From assembly GCA_027492445.1 (NCBI GenBank), contig JAPUES010000181.1, positions 1 to 9,379 on the forward strand: 9,379 nt of DNA, in the 5' to 3' direction. Below the pieces are notes generated by a model, which searched no databases, was not told the DNA's origin, and was given only the letters and a program-made list of their open reading frames with translations. The stretch is from Sporomusaceae bacterium. GTDB lineage: Bacteria; Bacillota; Negativicutes; DSM-13327. The position numbers were made by a program, and so were the translations under genes. Positions 1-6,454 of the stretch are shown here, piece after piece (the first letter of the stretch is position 1; every line of letters starts with the position of its first letter).

Positions 1-665
1 GCAAAATCACCGTATTCCTTGGTATCACTGCCATAGGAATTCACATTTTGTCCAAGAAGAGTGATTTCTTTAAAGCCTTCCAGGCCTAATTGCTGAACTT
101 CCTTTACAATATCCTGTATTGGTCGGCTACGTTCCCGTCCCCGGACATAAGGAACAATGCAGTAGGTGCAAAAATTATTACAACCATACATAATGGGAAC
201 CCAGGCAGAAATGCTGCCCTTACGAATGGTTGGAACATCAGGTGCTAACCGCTCGGCTTGATCCCAAACTGCTAGTACATGATCCTTTTTTTCCTCATAT
301 TCTTTTACAAGATCCAATAATTGATGAACATTGTGTGTACCTAGGACCAAATCAATATGGGGAGCTTTTTCAAATAGCTTTTCCCGGTCTTTTTGTGCCA
401 TACAGCCTGTAATACCGATAATCAAATTTGGATTACTCGCTTTGAGGGTTTTTAGCTCGCCGATTTTTCCATATATTTTCTTTTCAGCGCTTTCCCGGAC
501 ACAACAAGTATTGACCAATACAAAATTAGCTTGGTCGAGGGCATCGGTATATTCATACCCAATGCTTTTTAATTGACCTGCCAATCGCTCAGAATCATGC
601 TGATTCATTTGGCAGCCATAAGTAACAACGGTAAAGTACTTTATATCTGAATGGTGCATATCCAT
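1..665 (-). CDS. miaB: MiaB, tRNA-2-methylthio-N6-dimethylallyladenosine synthase (N-terminal half, cut by window edge)
   Basis: MiaB is a radical-SAM methylthiotransferase that adds a methylthio group to i6A37 of tRNAs reading UNN codons. The 221 visible residues contain the whole N-terminal UPF0004 domain with its three cluster cysteines (C18 in YGCQMN, C54 in NTCCVRESAE, C88 in TGCMAQ). The start of the radical-SAM domain follows, with the CxxxCxxC motif at C162, C166 and C169, then PYVRGRERSR. The frame is open to base 1, so the C-terminal half (rest of the radical-SAM barrel and the TRAM domain) lies outside. Two in-frame ATGs compete: 665 (GGGAG only 3 nt upstream) and 659 (GGGAG 9 nt upstream). 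The protein begins at one of these two and I give the outer one. A sigma-A promoter and an upstream terminator make it an independent transcription unit here. The cysteine spacing and the motifs separate it from MtaB and RimO fairly well. Confidence 0.95.
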   Translation of the reverse strand, partial: MDMHHSDIKYFTVVTYGCQMNQHDSERLAGQLKSIGYEYTDALDQANFVLVNTCCVRESAEKKIYGKIGELKTLKASNPNLIIGITGCMAQKDREKLFEKAPHIDLVLGTHNVHQLLDLVKEYEEKKDHVLAVWDQAERLAPDVPTIRKGSISAWVPIMYGCNNFCTYCIVPYVRGRERSRPIQDIVKEVQQLGLEGFKEITLLGQNVNSYGSDTKEYGDF

Positions 666-700
666 CAACTCCCAATAAATTTCTTTGCTATATCCTAAAT

Positions 701-729
701 ATTATAGCCTAAATGAGTATCTTTATCAA
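701..729 (-). promoter_or_regulatory. Sigma-A promoter of miaB
   Basis: Read on the minus strand, TTGATA (729-724) is followed after exactly 17 nt by TATAAT (706-701). That is 11 of 12 matches to the vegetative consensus. Transcription would start near 694, giving a leader of about 30 nt that carries the GGGAG ribosome site. It sits directly downstream of the terminator that ends the preceding TSUP operon, as expected for a new unit. Confidence 0.75.
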
Positions 730-749
730 ATAACAATCTTGGTAAATTA

Positions 750-792
750 CAATTAATAAGCCTGATAGCAGTGCTATCAGGCTTATTAATTG
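750..792 (-). terminator. Long-hairpin terminator after the TSUP pair
   Basis: The two arms, 750-770 and 772-792, are perfect 21-nt inverted copies with a GC-richer core (AGCCTGATAGC) and AT-rich ends. A few central bases must open as the loop. It begins two bases after the TAA of the second TSUP gene. The minus-strand tail is only moderately U-rich (TAATTT). On the plus strand the hairpin is followed by a much better T-tract (TTTATTGTTTTTTT), so it may also stop antisense transcription coming out of the miaB side. Confidence 0.8.
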
Positions 793-793
793 T

Positions 794-1165
794 TTATTGT
801 TTTTTTCGTTGTACACCCCAAATGGTGCGAAGGCCCATAAAGAGAACAAAAACGCCAAAGATTTTTTTTAGATTATCAGCCGGTATATATTGCACAAAAT
901 TTGCGCTGAGTAGTGCACCTAGTACGGCGCCAATGCTTAAATAAAAGGCCAGCTTATAATTTACTAGCTGGGCTTTGTGCAATTGCCAGATACCTGCTAA
1001 GGCGGTAGGTATAATGACCAGTAAGGAAATACCTTGGGCGGTATGTTGTGACATATCTAATAAAAAAATCATAATAGGAATGAGTATCAGCCCACCACCG
1101 ACACCCAATAAGCCGCTTAATACGCCTGCAAACATGCCTGCTAGTAAAGTAATTATGATTGTCAT
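794..1165 (-). CDS. TauE/SafE (TSUP) family membrane protein, half-size, second of a tandem pair
   Basis: This is a 123-aa, very hydrophobic protein with about four membrane-spanning segments. It carries the family signature near the N-terminus: FAGVLSGLLGVGGG (about residues 12-25) followed by LIPIM, then a later SANF and LKKIFGVFVLF block. TSUP proteins export or import small organic or sulfur anions such as sulfite and sulfoacetate; the substrate here cannot be told. Usual TSUP proteins are about 250 aa with two such repeats, and this one has one. Its ATG overlaps the TGA of the preceding homologous gene by 4 bp (ATGA), with an AAGGATGA ribosome site 8 nt upstream, so the two are translationally coupled. 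The C-terminus is basic (QRKKQ). It probably pairs with its neighbour to make a full transporter. Family assignment is firm, function is not. Confidence 0.85.
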   Translation of the reverse strand: MTIIITLLAGMFAGVLSGLLGVGGGLILIPIMIFLLDMSQHTAQGISLLVIIPTALAGIWQLHKAQLVNYKLAFYLSIGAVLGALLSANFVQYIPADNLKKIFGVFVLFMGLRTIWGVQRKKQ

Positions 1166-1518
1166 GATACAATCATCCTTATACCAACTAATACTAAAAA
1201 GAAGCCAAAGATTTTCTTTAAGTGGTCAGGGGAAATTTTCTTCATTCCCTTGGCACTTAAAGTGGCGCCAATAATACTGCCAACAGCTAAATTAAGGGCG
1301 GGCATCAAGTTAGCATTACCATTAAAGCCATATACAATGCTTGCTGATACTGCGGTGGGCACAATCACAGCAAGAGAGGTTCCATGAGCCATATGTTGGC
1401 TTACCCCTAGATAACCAACCATGAGGGGGACTAATACGATGCCGCCACCAATGCCTAATAAACCACTTAATATGCCAGCAAAAAAACCAAAACTAATAAC
1501 TTTTATTTTATTCTCCAT
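1162..1518 (-). CDS. TauE/SafE (TSUP) family membrane protein, half-size, first of a tandem pair
   Basis: This 118-aa membrane protein is clearly homologous to the gene that follows it. Both share the pattern FAGxLSGLLGxGGG (here residues 13-26), then VPLM, SQHxAxGxSL, a PTA segment, and a C-terminal LKKIFGFF...VGIRMI. About four hydrophobic segments are visible. A lysine-bearing N-terminus (MENKIK) precedes the first. It corresponds to one half of a normal TSUP transporter. The start is supported by GAGGTG 10 nt upstream. It lies 42 bp after the Asp23-domain ATPase with no terminator seen between, so it may be cotranscribed with it, and it overlaps the second TSUP gene by 4 bp. Conserved cysteines that would hint at a sulfur substrate are absent from both halves. 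Confidence 0.85.
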   Translation of the reverse strand: MENKIKVISFGFFAGILSGLLGIGGGIVLVPLMVGYLGVSQHMAHGTSLAVIVPTAVSASIVYGFNGNANLMPALNLAVGSIIGATLSAKGMKKISPDHLKKIFGFFLVLVGIRMIVS

Positions 1519-1560
1519 AGATAGTTTTCACCTCGACATGAATTGTTGATTGTCTCTTCC

Positions 1561-2385
1561 TTAATCAATACTAAGACGTTTTACAGAAACATTTACTTCC
1601 TTAACCATTAAGCCTGTCATATGCTCTACCATCTTTTTAATACGCCCCTGGGCCTCATAAGCAATATCCCACAAGGAATTCCCATATTTTACAGTTACGT
1701 CTAAGTGAATGGAAATTCCTTTTTCATCATCATGTGAATTTTTAACATTTATATGAGTAGCACGGGGAATTTGAGGATCTGTTGTTGCCACATAATCCAC
1801 AATGGTAGCAATGGCAGCATCGGAAATCAGTAATTTACCATAGTAACTGAAAATCGGACGTACAATTGATTTTTCACCGATTTTGCGCCGGAGGGATTTA
1901 GGTTTCTTAAAAAAGATTTCAAGGGGATCGATGAGATAACCTGAAAAATGCGGTTTTAATTCAATGGTTGGTACAGGGATGACATGCTTACCCTCTTTTA
2001 GCCTACTTTCGCGGGCTTTATTCATTTCAGCTGGCGTTGCAATATCCTCAATCATAATAATTTTACTAAGCTCAGGGAGCTTTAATATGGTAATAATTTT
2101 TTCAATCATATTTATCGATGTTCCTAGTACCAAGATTCGCTGCGGCTCTACAGTAGCAATGGCTTCTCGAACCTCCTGGGCATGAGCTTCTTCCATAAAA
2201 ATAGCTCTTTTTACGGCCATTATTTTACTAGCTTCGCTTTTCGCCGAACGTCCAGCAATAATTTTACTATCTTTTATTAATAAACCATCATCGATAATGG
2301 TATCAATATTATGTTCATGGGCGACCACAAGGGCGCGATGGCTTTTACCAGTTCCACTGGCCCCTACTAATGCCATAATTTCCAT
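1561..2385 (-). CDS. P-loop ATPase-like protein with C-terminal Asp23/Gls24 domain
   Basis: This 274-aa protein has two parts. Residues 1-160 form a nucleotide-binding P-loop domain: a beta strand leads into Walker A GASGTGKS (8-15), ILVLGTS (84-90) follows, and IIMIED (109-114) could be a Walker B-like strand ending in acidic residues. Residues about 174-271 match the Asp23/Gls24 fold: LISDAAIATIVDYVA, then HLDVTVKYG, a Q-containing helix, and the typical MTGLMVKEVNVSVKRL ending. Asp23 proteins are linked to envelope stress in Gram-positives. The pairing with an ATPase suggests a regulated or switch-like role, which is inference. An in-frame ATG exists upstream at 2427, but the ATG at 2385 is chosen because AGAGGAGG lies 7 nt before it and the P-loop strand then begins at residue 2. 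It is separated from the upstream coiled-coil gene by a small hairpin terminator. Confidence 0.8.
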   Translation of the reverse strand: MEIMALVGASGTGKSHRALVVAHEHNIDTIIDDGLLIKDSKIIAGRSAKSEASKIMAVKRAIFMEEAHAQEVREAIATVEPQRILVLGTSINMIEKIITILKLPELSKIIMIEDIATPAEMNKARESRLKEGKHVIPVPTIELKPHFSGYLIDPLEIFFKKPKSLRRKIGEKSIVRPIFSYYGKLLISDAAIATIVDYVATTDPQIPRATHINVKNSHDDEKGISIHLDVTVKYGNSLWDIAYEAQGRIKKMVEHMTGLMVKEVNVSVKRLSID

Positions 2386-2430
2386 TCGGCAACCTCCTCT
2401 TTTTCTACACTTTAAATGAGGGTTCATACA

Positions 2431-2456
2431 TAAAAATAAACACCTTTACAGGTGTT
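2431..2456 (-). terminator. Small intrinsic terminator after the coiled-coil gene
   Basis: A 7-bp stem (AACACCT / AGGTGTT, arms 2450-2456 and 2439-2445) with a 4-nt loop is followed on the minus strand by TATTTTTA. It starts one base after the TGA of the 89-aa gene. With only about 45 bp before the next ribosome site and no convincing promoter there, it may act as an attenuating rather than absolute stop. Confidence 0.6.
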
Positions 2457-2457
2457 G

Positions 2458-2727
2458 TCAAGTTAAATCGGAGAAAATGTTAAATTTCTCTTCTAATTTA
2501 GCAATACGTAAGTTTTGGGACATAATCGTTTGTGCATATTGCCAATTGCTTTTCTTGAGCTTATTATTTTGATTTTCCAGTATTGAGAATTGTTCACATT
2601 TTTCTTTTTCCAGACAATCTAGTAAATTCATTAATATCCGGCGACTAACGCGCAGGGCTGCTACTTTTTCTTCTAATTCTTGAATTTGTGACTGCAATGT
2701 AACAATCAGGCTGATGTTCTTATCCAT
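2458..2727 (-). CDS. Small coiled-coil protein of unknown function
   Basis: I do not recognise this 89-aa protein. It is almost entirely helical, with heptad-like hydrophobic spacing in two stretches: about residues 8-30 (VTLQSQIQELEEKVAALRV) and 47-84, which include the Asn/Lys-rich hinge NQNNKLKKSN. No signal peptide, membrane segment or metal motif is seen. There are two cysteines, in DCLEKEKC (38, 44). The ATG is supported by GGGAG 7 nt upstream. It is bracketed by a 13-bp inverted repeat upstream and a small terminator immediately downstream, so it looks like its own short unit. Its form suggests an oligomerising or adaptor protein, but nothing more specific can be claimed. Confidence 0.65.
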   Translation of the reverse strand: MDKNISLIVTLQSQIQELEEKVAALRVSRRILMNLLDCLEKEKCEQFSILENQNNKLKKSNWQYAQTIMSQNLRIAKLEEKFNIFSDLT

Positions 2728-2750
2728 ACTCCATCTCCCTGAGATAGTTT

Positions 2751-2788
2751 ATGTAGTCACTATCATCATGAAATAATAGTGACTACAT
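2751..2788 (-). repeat. 13-bp perfect inverted repeat (hairpin or operator)
   Basis: The arms ATGTAGTCACTAT (2751-2763) and ATAGTGACTACAT (2776-2788) are perfect inverse complements around a 12-nt spacer. It lies between the PHP gene (stop at 2829) and the coiled-coil gene, whose start is 24 nt away. On the minus strand no T-run follows it, so it is not a textbook terminator. It may terminate the pepA-PHP unit weakly, protect a 3' end, or act as an operator or leader hairpin for the small gene. Confidence 0.6.
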
Positions 2789-2828
2789 TCTAGAAATTCT
2801 ATTTGTATATAACCTATGTTTTTTTGCA

Positions 2829-3659
2829 TTATTTATGAATAATACTTCCTTCTAGTTGATATGCCAAGGTTGTAGGAAGGGTGAAAACCCCTAAGGTTTC
2901 GGGGAAGCGGCCACTAATTCCATGAAAATCAGAACCGCCAGTAATAAGAAGCTGATGGTGGTTCGCCATAGTAAGATATTTTTTTATTTCCTCTTCACTA
3001 TGGGTAGGGTGATACACTTCTAAGCCTTGAATGCCGCAATGAATCATATCCATAACTATTTCATCATTCTTTATGAGGCCAGGATGGGCTAATACAGGAA
3101 TGCCATTCGCGTCCTGTATTACTGCAATCACCTGACTGGGGGTTAGCTTGTAATGGGGTACATACGCTGGACCATTCTTACCAATAAGCTGTGTAAAGGC
3201 CTCTGAGACGGTGAGAAAATAGCCTTGTTCTACTAAGGCTTTCCCAATATGAGGTCTGCCAATAGCGGTGGCTTTCTCTGCTAGTTTTACTACCTGCTGG
3301 TAAGTAATAAAGTAACCAAGGTCATGTAGTTTATGAATCATTTGCTGGGTTCGCTCATGACGATGAGCAATTAAAAGCTGTAATTGATTCTGGAGCTTTT
3401 GATTATGAATATCAATATTATATCCTAAAATATGCACTTCCCATTCGGGCAAATCACTACTAAGCTCAATACCAGGAATAACCGATAAGGTACTAGGCAC
3501 AGTTACACCAGACTTTTTTAATTCCAATAGTCCATCGACAGTATCGTGGTCGGTAATGGAAATATGGGATAAACCTGCCTCCATTGCTGCTGTAATGATC
3601 CCTATTGGGGAAAGGCGACCATCAGAGGCCGTTGTATGAATATGTAAATCAACTTTCAT
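2829..3659 (-). CDS. PHP-domain phosphoesterase, RNase AM / 3',5'-nucleoside bisphosphate phosphatase type
   Basis: This 276-aa PHP-domain protein has all expected metal-binding motifs: DLHIHT (H6, H8), ITDHDT (D37-D39), PGIELS (E65), VHILGY (H76), IGRPHIG (H137), LAHPG (H192) and GGSDFHG (D244, H246). The length and motif order match the YciV/Rnm-like family. Characterised members remove 3'-phosphate from 3',5'-bisphosphorylated nucleotides or trim short RNAs 5'-to-3', but the exact substrate here is not visible. The ATG lies inside the 3' end of pepA (11-bp overlap, other frame). No good ribosome site precedes it (AAGTACCC), so translation probably depends on ribosomes finishing pepA. A pairing with an aminopeptidase suggests a salvage unit, which is inference. 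A polymerase-associated PHP domain is unlikely because the protein stands alone. Confidence 0.9.
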   Translation of the reverse strand: MKVDLHIHTTASDGRLSPIGIITAAMEAGLSHISITDHDTVDGLLELKKSGVTVPSTLSVIPGIELSSDLPEWEVHILGYNIDIHNQKLQNQLQLLIAHRHERTQQMIHKLHDLGYFITYQQVVKLAEKATAIGRPHIGKALVEQGYFLTVSEAFTQLIGKNGPAYVPHYKLTPSQVIAVIQDANGIPVLAHPGLIKNDEIVMDMIHCGIQGLEVYHPTHSEEEIKKYLTMANHHQLLITGGSDFHGISGRFPETLGVFTLPTTLAYQLEGSIIHK

Positions 3660-5157
3660 GGGTACTTAGATTTTGGGCGAGTTGCACTAAGGTACGTACC
3701 CCTACCCCAGTGGCACCTTTCACCTGATAACCTATATTTTTTGAGCTGTCGGAAGTACCTGCAATATCCATATGTACCCAAGGAAGCTCCTGTGTAAATT
3801 CCGCAATAAATAGACCCGCTGTAATGGTACCCGCCTCACGACCACCAGCATTTTTAAAGTCTGCAATATCGCTTTTTAGCTGCTCTTTGTACTCAATGAA
3901 ATTTGGTAGTTCCCACATTTTTTCCCCGGTAGTTTGTGCAGCATGTAATAATTGTTGGCAAAAAGAAGAATTATTCGTAATGAGTCCTGTGGTTACATGG
4001 CCGAGGGCAATCACACAGGCCCCCGTTAACGTGGCAACGTCGATGATATGGGTAGCGCCAAGCTTAATGCCATAAGTAATGGCATCGGCTAAAATTAACC
4101 GGCCTTCGGCATCGGTTGTAATAATTTCTATGGTTTTGCCACTCATGGAGGAAATAACGTCTCCTGGTTTAAAAGCATGACCGGAAGGCATATTTTCAGT
4201 ACAAGGGATAATTCCCATAATATTAACTTTGGGTTTAATTTTTCCTATTGCAAGCATCGTCCCGAGAACAGTAGCGCCACCGGCCATATCACCTTTCATT
4301 TCCCCCATGTTTAAACTGGGTTTAATCGAAATTCCCCCACTGTCAAAGGTCACCCCTTTTCCTACCAAGGCGGTCATTTGTGCACTAGCAGGATTACCAG
4401 TATATTTTAAAACAATCATTTTTGGCGGTTGACAACTTCCTTGAGCAACGGCGAGTAATGCATGCATATTTTCTTTTTCCATGTCTTCGCGTTCGAGTAT
4501 TGTTGTTTCAAGGTTACATTCTAAGCCAATTTCCTTGGCATGCATTGCTAGCTGGTTAGGAGTCATATACTTTGCCGGATGGTTCACTAAATCACGACTA
4601 AAATTAACACTCTCACCAAGGATGCGCCCGAGTTCTATTGCCGGTTGTAAGCTTACAATATCCTCCTCTTTCCTTGTTAGCAAAATTAATTCTTCCATAA
4701 GAAAAGGTAGAGGTTTAGTGGTTTTATAATGGTTGAATTGATAGGTAGCAAGCAGTGCACCTTCGACAATGGTTTGTGCAACGGTTGCTAAGAGAAAGTC
4801 TTCTTTCATAAAAGACGACAGTAAAAGAGCCGCGGAGGTTGTATTTTGTTTTTGGGCACTGCGCATTATGATTCCTGATAAGGCTCGGACTTTATCAATT
4901 GTCAATTCTATTTTTTTACCCATACCTAGTAACATAATACGTTTTGCCGCTATAGCGCCAAAGGTATGAATAGTGGTAATTTCTCCGTATTTGCCGCAAG
5001 TAGGCTCTTCTTTAAGAAGAGTGGTAATATGCCCAGACAAGGCATTATCGACTAAGGTGGTGGCTGTATCTAGCTCTAGGGATTCTTCATATATTGTAAG
5101 TAGTAAGGTGTTGCAAGAAACCTGGGTAATTGGTGTAGAGAGTAAGTTACATTGCAT
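3649..5157 (-). CDS. pepA: Leucyl aminopeptidase (M17 family)
   Basis: This 502-aa cytosolic M17 metallo-aminopeptidase removes N-terminal residues, preferably Leu, from peptides. It usually works as a hexamer with two divalent metals. Residues about 1-160 are the variable macro-like N-terminal domain. The catalytic domain carries VGKGVTFDSGG (K267, D272), ISIKP (K279), MKGDMAGG (D290) and TTDAEGRLILADA (D349, E351, R353), the standard metal and catalytic set of the family. The canonical NTDAEGRL reads TTDAEGRL here, with all ligands intact. Length matches the family. The start is supported by AAGGAG 7 nt upstream. It follows the spoVS terminator, so it begins a new unit with the overlapping PHP gene, though I could not find a convincing promoter in the 55 bp available. 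Confidence 0.95.
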   Translation of the reverse strand: MQCNLLSTPITQVSCNTLLLTIYEESLELDTATTLVDNALSGHITTLLKEEPTCGKYGEITTIHTFGAIAAKRIMLLGMGKKIELTIDKVRALSGIIMRSAQKQNTTSAALLLSSFMKEDFLLATVAQTIVEGALLATYQFNHYKTTKPLPFLMEELILLTRKEEDIVSLQPAIELGRILGESVNFSRDLVNHPAKYMTPNQLAMHAKEIGLECNLETTILEREDMEKENMHALLAVAQGSCQPPKMIVLKYTGNPASAQMTALVGKGVTFDSGGISIKPSLNMGEMKGDMAGGATVLGTMLAIGKIKPKVNIMGIIPCTENMPSGHAFKPGDVISSMSGKTIEIITTDAEGRLILADAITYGIKLGATHIIDVATLTGACVIALGHVTTGLITNNSSFCQQLLHAAQTTGEKMWELPNFIEYKEQLKSDIADFKNAGGREAGTITAGLFIAEFTQELPWVHMDIAGTSDSSKNIGYQVKGATGVGVRTLVQLAQNLSTHES

Positions 5158-5213
5158 AATAGCACTCCTTATAAATTATTACTAACGATTCATAGTTATA
5201 GTGTATCACAAAT

Positions 5214-5257
5214 TAAATAATTAAAACCTGTTCATACGAACAGGTTTTAATTATTTA
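5214..5257 (-). terminator. Strong terminator after spoVS
   Basis: A perfect 20-bp stem (arms 5214-5233 and 5238-5257) with a 4-nt loop has the GC-containing core AACCTGTTC / GAACAGGTT. On the minus strand the closing arm runs into TTTTAATTATTTAATTT, a good U-rich tail. The stem overlaps the spoVS stop codon. The A/T symmetry makes it potentially bidirectional. Confidence 0.85.
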
Positions 5258-5515
5258 GCGAGGTTGAACGATAAGTTTCATGGCTGTTCGCTCTTCACCA
5301 TCAATTAAAATATCAGTAAAGGCAGGGATGCAAATAAGGTCCACACCATGTGGTGCTACAAATCCTCTTGCAATCGCTACTGCTTTTACTGCTTGGTTCA
5401 GTGCCCCTGCTCCAATGGCTTGCATTTCTGCCCCACCGCGTTCTCTTAGCACTCCTGCCAAAGCACCTGCTACAGAATTAGGGTTGGATTTTGCTGATAC
5501 TTTTAAGACTTCCAT
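5255..5515 (-). CDS. spoVS: Stage V sporulation protein S
   Basis: This 86-aa protein begins MEVLKVSAKSNPNSVAGALA and continues with GAGALNQAVKAVAIARG and CIPAF, highly typical of SpoVS (Alba-like fold). In Bacillus subtilis it is also 86 aa and affects sporulation, septation and coat assembly. An in-frame ATG 24 codons earlier (5587) would lengthen the protein. I reject it because the extension matches nothing in the family, AAAGGAGG sits 11 nt before the ATG at 5515, and the extended start would fall inside the likely sigma-H promoter. It follows ymdB by about 120 bp and is closed by a strong terminator. The rny-ymdB-spoVS order is the one seen in B. subtilis, here with an extra gene between rny and ymdB. 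Confidence 0.95.
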   Translation of the reverse strand: MEVLKVSAKSNPNSVAGALAGVLRERGGAEMQAIGAGALNQAVKAVAIARGFVAPHGVDLICIPAFTDILIDGEERTAMKLIVQPR

Positions 5516-5574
5516 TGTTTGGGTACCCTCCTTTAAATTAGAAAAGCAATTAATAAAGTCCTCATGGTATCTAT

Positions 5575-5602
5575 ATTCGTTATCCACCCAGAAAATTCCT
5601 TT
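5575..5602 (-). promoter_or_regulatory. Candidate sigma-H promoter of spoVS
   Basis: On the minus strand, AAAGGAATT (5602-5594) is followed after 12 nt by AACGAAT (5581-5575). This fits the sigma-H pattern RnAGGAwWW / RnnGAAT with its usual spacing. The start of transcription would be near 5568, about 50 nt before the ATG. In B. subtilis spoVS is known to be under sigma-H control, which supports the reading. It was found by eye and not scored against background. Confidence 0.6.
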
Positions 5603-5635
5603 TTTTGGAGTGCTAAATTAAAAAAAATTTAGGAT

Positions 5636-6418
5636 TCAAGTTATATAATGCCGATGAATCCTTATTATTTTAGTAACCTTATGAGAAAAATCATCAATTT
5701 CAAGTACAATTCCTGAAAAAATGGAATCATGATCCGTCGCTACATGGAAGCGAACGGGTAAACCTGTTAAAAACTTTTGAATGACAGCGTCTTTTTCCAC
5801 TCCTAAGATAGAATTCCAAGGTCCTACCATGCCAAGATCAGAAATATAAGCCGTTCCTTGGGGTAAAATTCTTTCATCTGCTGTTTGAATGTGGGTATGA
5901 GTTCCTGCTACGCATGACACTCTTCCATCTACATACCAACCGAGTGCTACTTTCTCAGAAGTAGCCTCAGCATGAAAATCAATAAGAATGATATCACACG
6001 ATTCTTTAATCTTGTCTAAAATAGCATCGACCTCACGAAAAGGACAGTCAACTACCGGCATAAAAACCCGGCCAGCAAGATTAATAATACCCACCTTGCG
6101 GTTATTTATCGTTGTAATACAATAGCCCTTGCCTGGTGTAGCCGGTGGATAATTAGCTGGTCGAATGAGCTGTTCATGTTCGATAAAATCAAAGATTTCT
6201 TTCTTATCCCAAACGTGATTGCCAGTGGTAACAATATCAATACCCATCCCCAATAATTCCTTTAGGACTTTATTGGTAATGCCAATTCCGCCAGCAGAAT
6301 TTTCTCCATTGGCAACAATCAAATCTAGATCATATTCCTGCTTTAAAATAGGAATAAAGTGGGCAGCCGCCAGTCTACCAGGACGCCCGCAAATATCACC
6401 AATCATCATGATGTGCAT
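5636..6418 (-). CDS. ymdB: YmdB-type metallophosphoesterase (TIGR00282 family)
   Basis: This 260-aa calcineurin-like phosphoesterase is of the YmdB family. Metal-site motifs in order are IGDICG (D8), ANGENSAGG (E39, N40), TGNHVWD (N67, H68), IDFHAEATSEK (H149, E151) and AGTHTHIQTADE (H174, H176). B. subtilis YmdB hydrolyses 2',3'-cAMP and 2',3'-cGMP and shifts cells between motility, biofilm and sporulation programmes. Deinococcus DR1281 is a structural homologue. Length is normal. The ATG has TTGGAGGG about 8 nt upstream. It starts 36 bp after the 178-aa gene with no terminator between, so the two are probably cotranscribed. Since RNase Y and other RNases can generate RNA fragments with cyclic ends, the nearness of rny makes functional sense, but this is inference. 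Confidence 0.95.
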   Translation of the reverse strand: MHIMMIGDICGRPGRLAAAHFIPILKQEYDLDLIVANGENSAGGIGITNKVLKELLGMGIDIVTTGNHVWDKKEIFDFIEHEQLIRPANYPPATPGKGYCITTINNRKVGIINLAGRVFMPVVDCPFREVDAILDKIKESCDIILIDFHAEATSEKVALGWYVDGRVSCVAGTHTHIQTADERILPQGTAYISDLGMVGPWNSILGVEKDAVIQKFLTGLPVRFHVATDHDSIFSGIVLEIDDFSHKVTKIIRIHRHYIT

Positions 6419-6454
6419 GTATTAGCCCTCCAAGGTAAAGAAAAAATTTATACT

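Noticed and set aside
975..1274. 99-aa plus-strand open frame across the two TSUP genes
   Set aside because: It is antisense to two well-supported homologous genes and has no ribosome site or recognisable protein pattern.
2386..2427. 14-residue N-terminal extension of the Asp23-domain ATPase from an upstream ATG
   Set aside because: The internal ATG at 2385 has a textbook ribosome site, the extension would encode that site, and P-loop proteins usually begin with the strand that leads into Walker A.
5158..5213. Promoter for pepA (TATAAC-like -10 in the 55-bp gap)
   Set aside because: TATAAC near 5195-5200 is a fair -10 but no acceptable -35 lies 16-18 nt upstream, so I did not list it.
5227..5244. 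LexA-box-like GTTC-N4-GAAC inside the spoVS terminator
   Set aside because: The half-sites face the wrong way for the Bacillota CGAAC-N4-GTTCG operator, and the site is fully explained by the terminator stem, at a 3' end.
5516..5587. 24-residue N-terminal extension of SpoVS
   Set aside because: The family begins at MEVLKVSAKS, the extension spans the ribosome site and overlaps the likely promoter.
5280..5621. 113-aa open frame on the plus strand opposite spoVS
   Set aside because: It is an antisense shadow of spoVS with low-complexity Ala/Ser/Pro content, no ribosome site and no family match.
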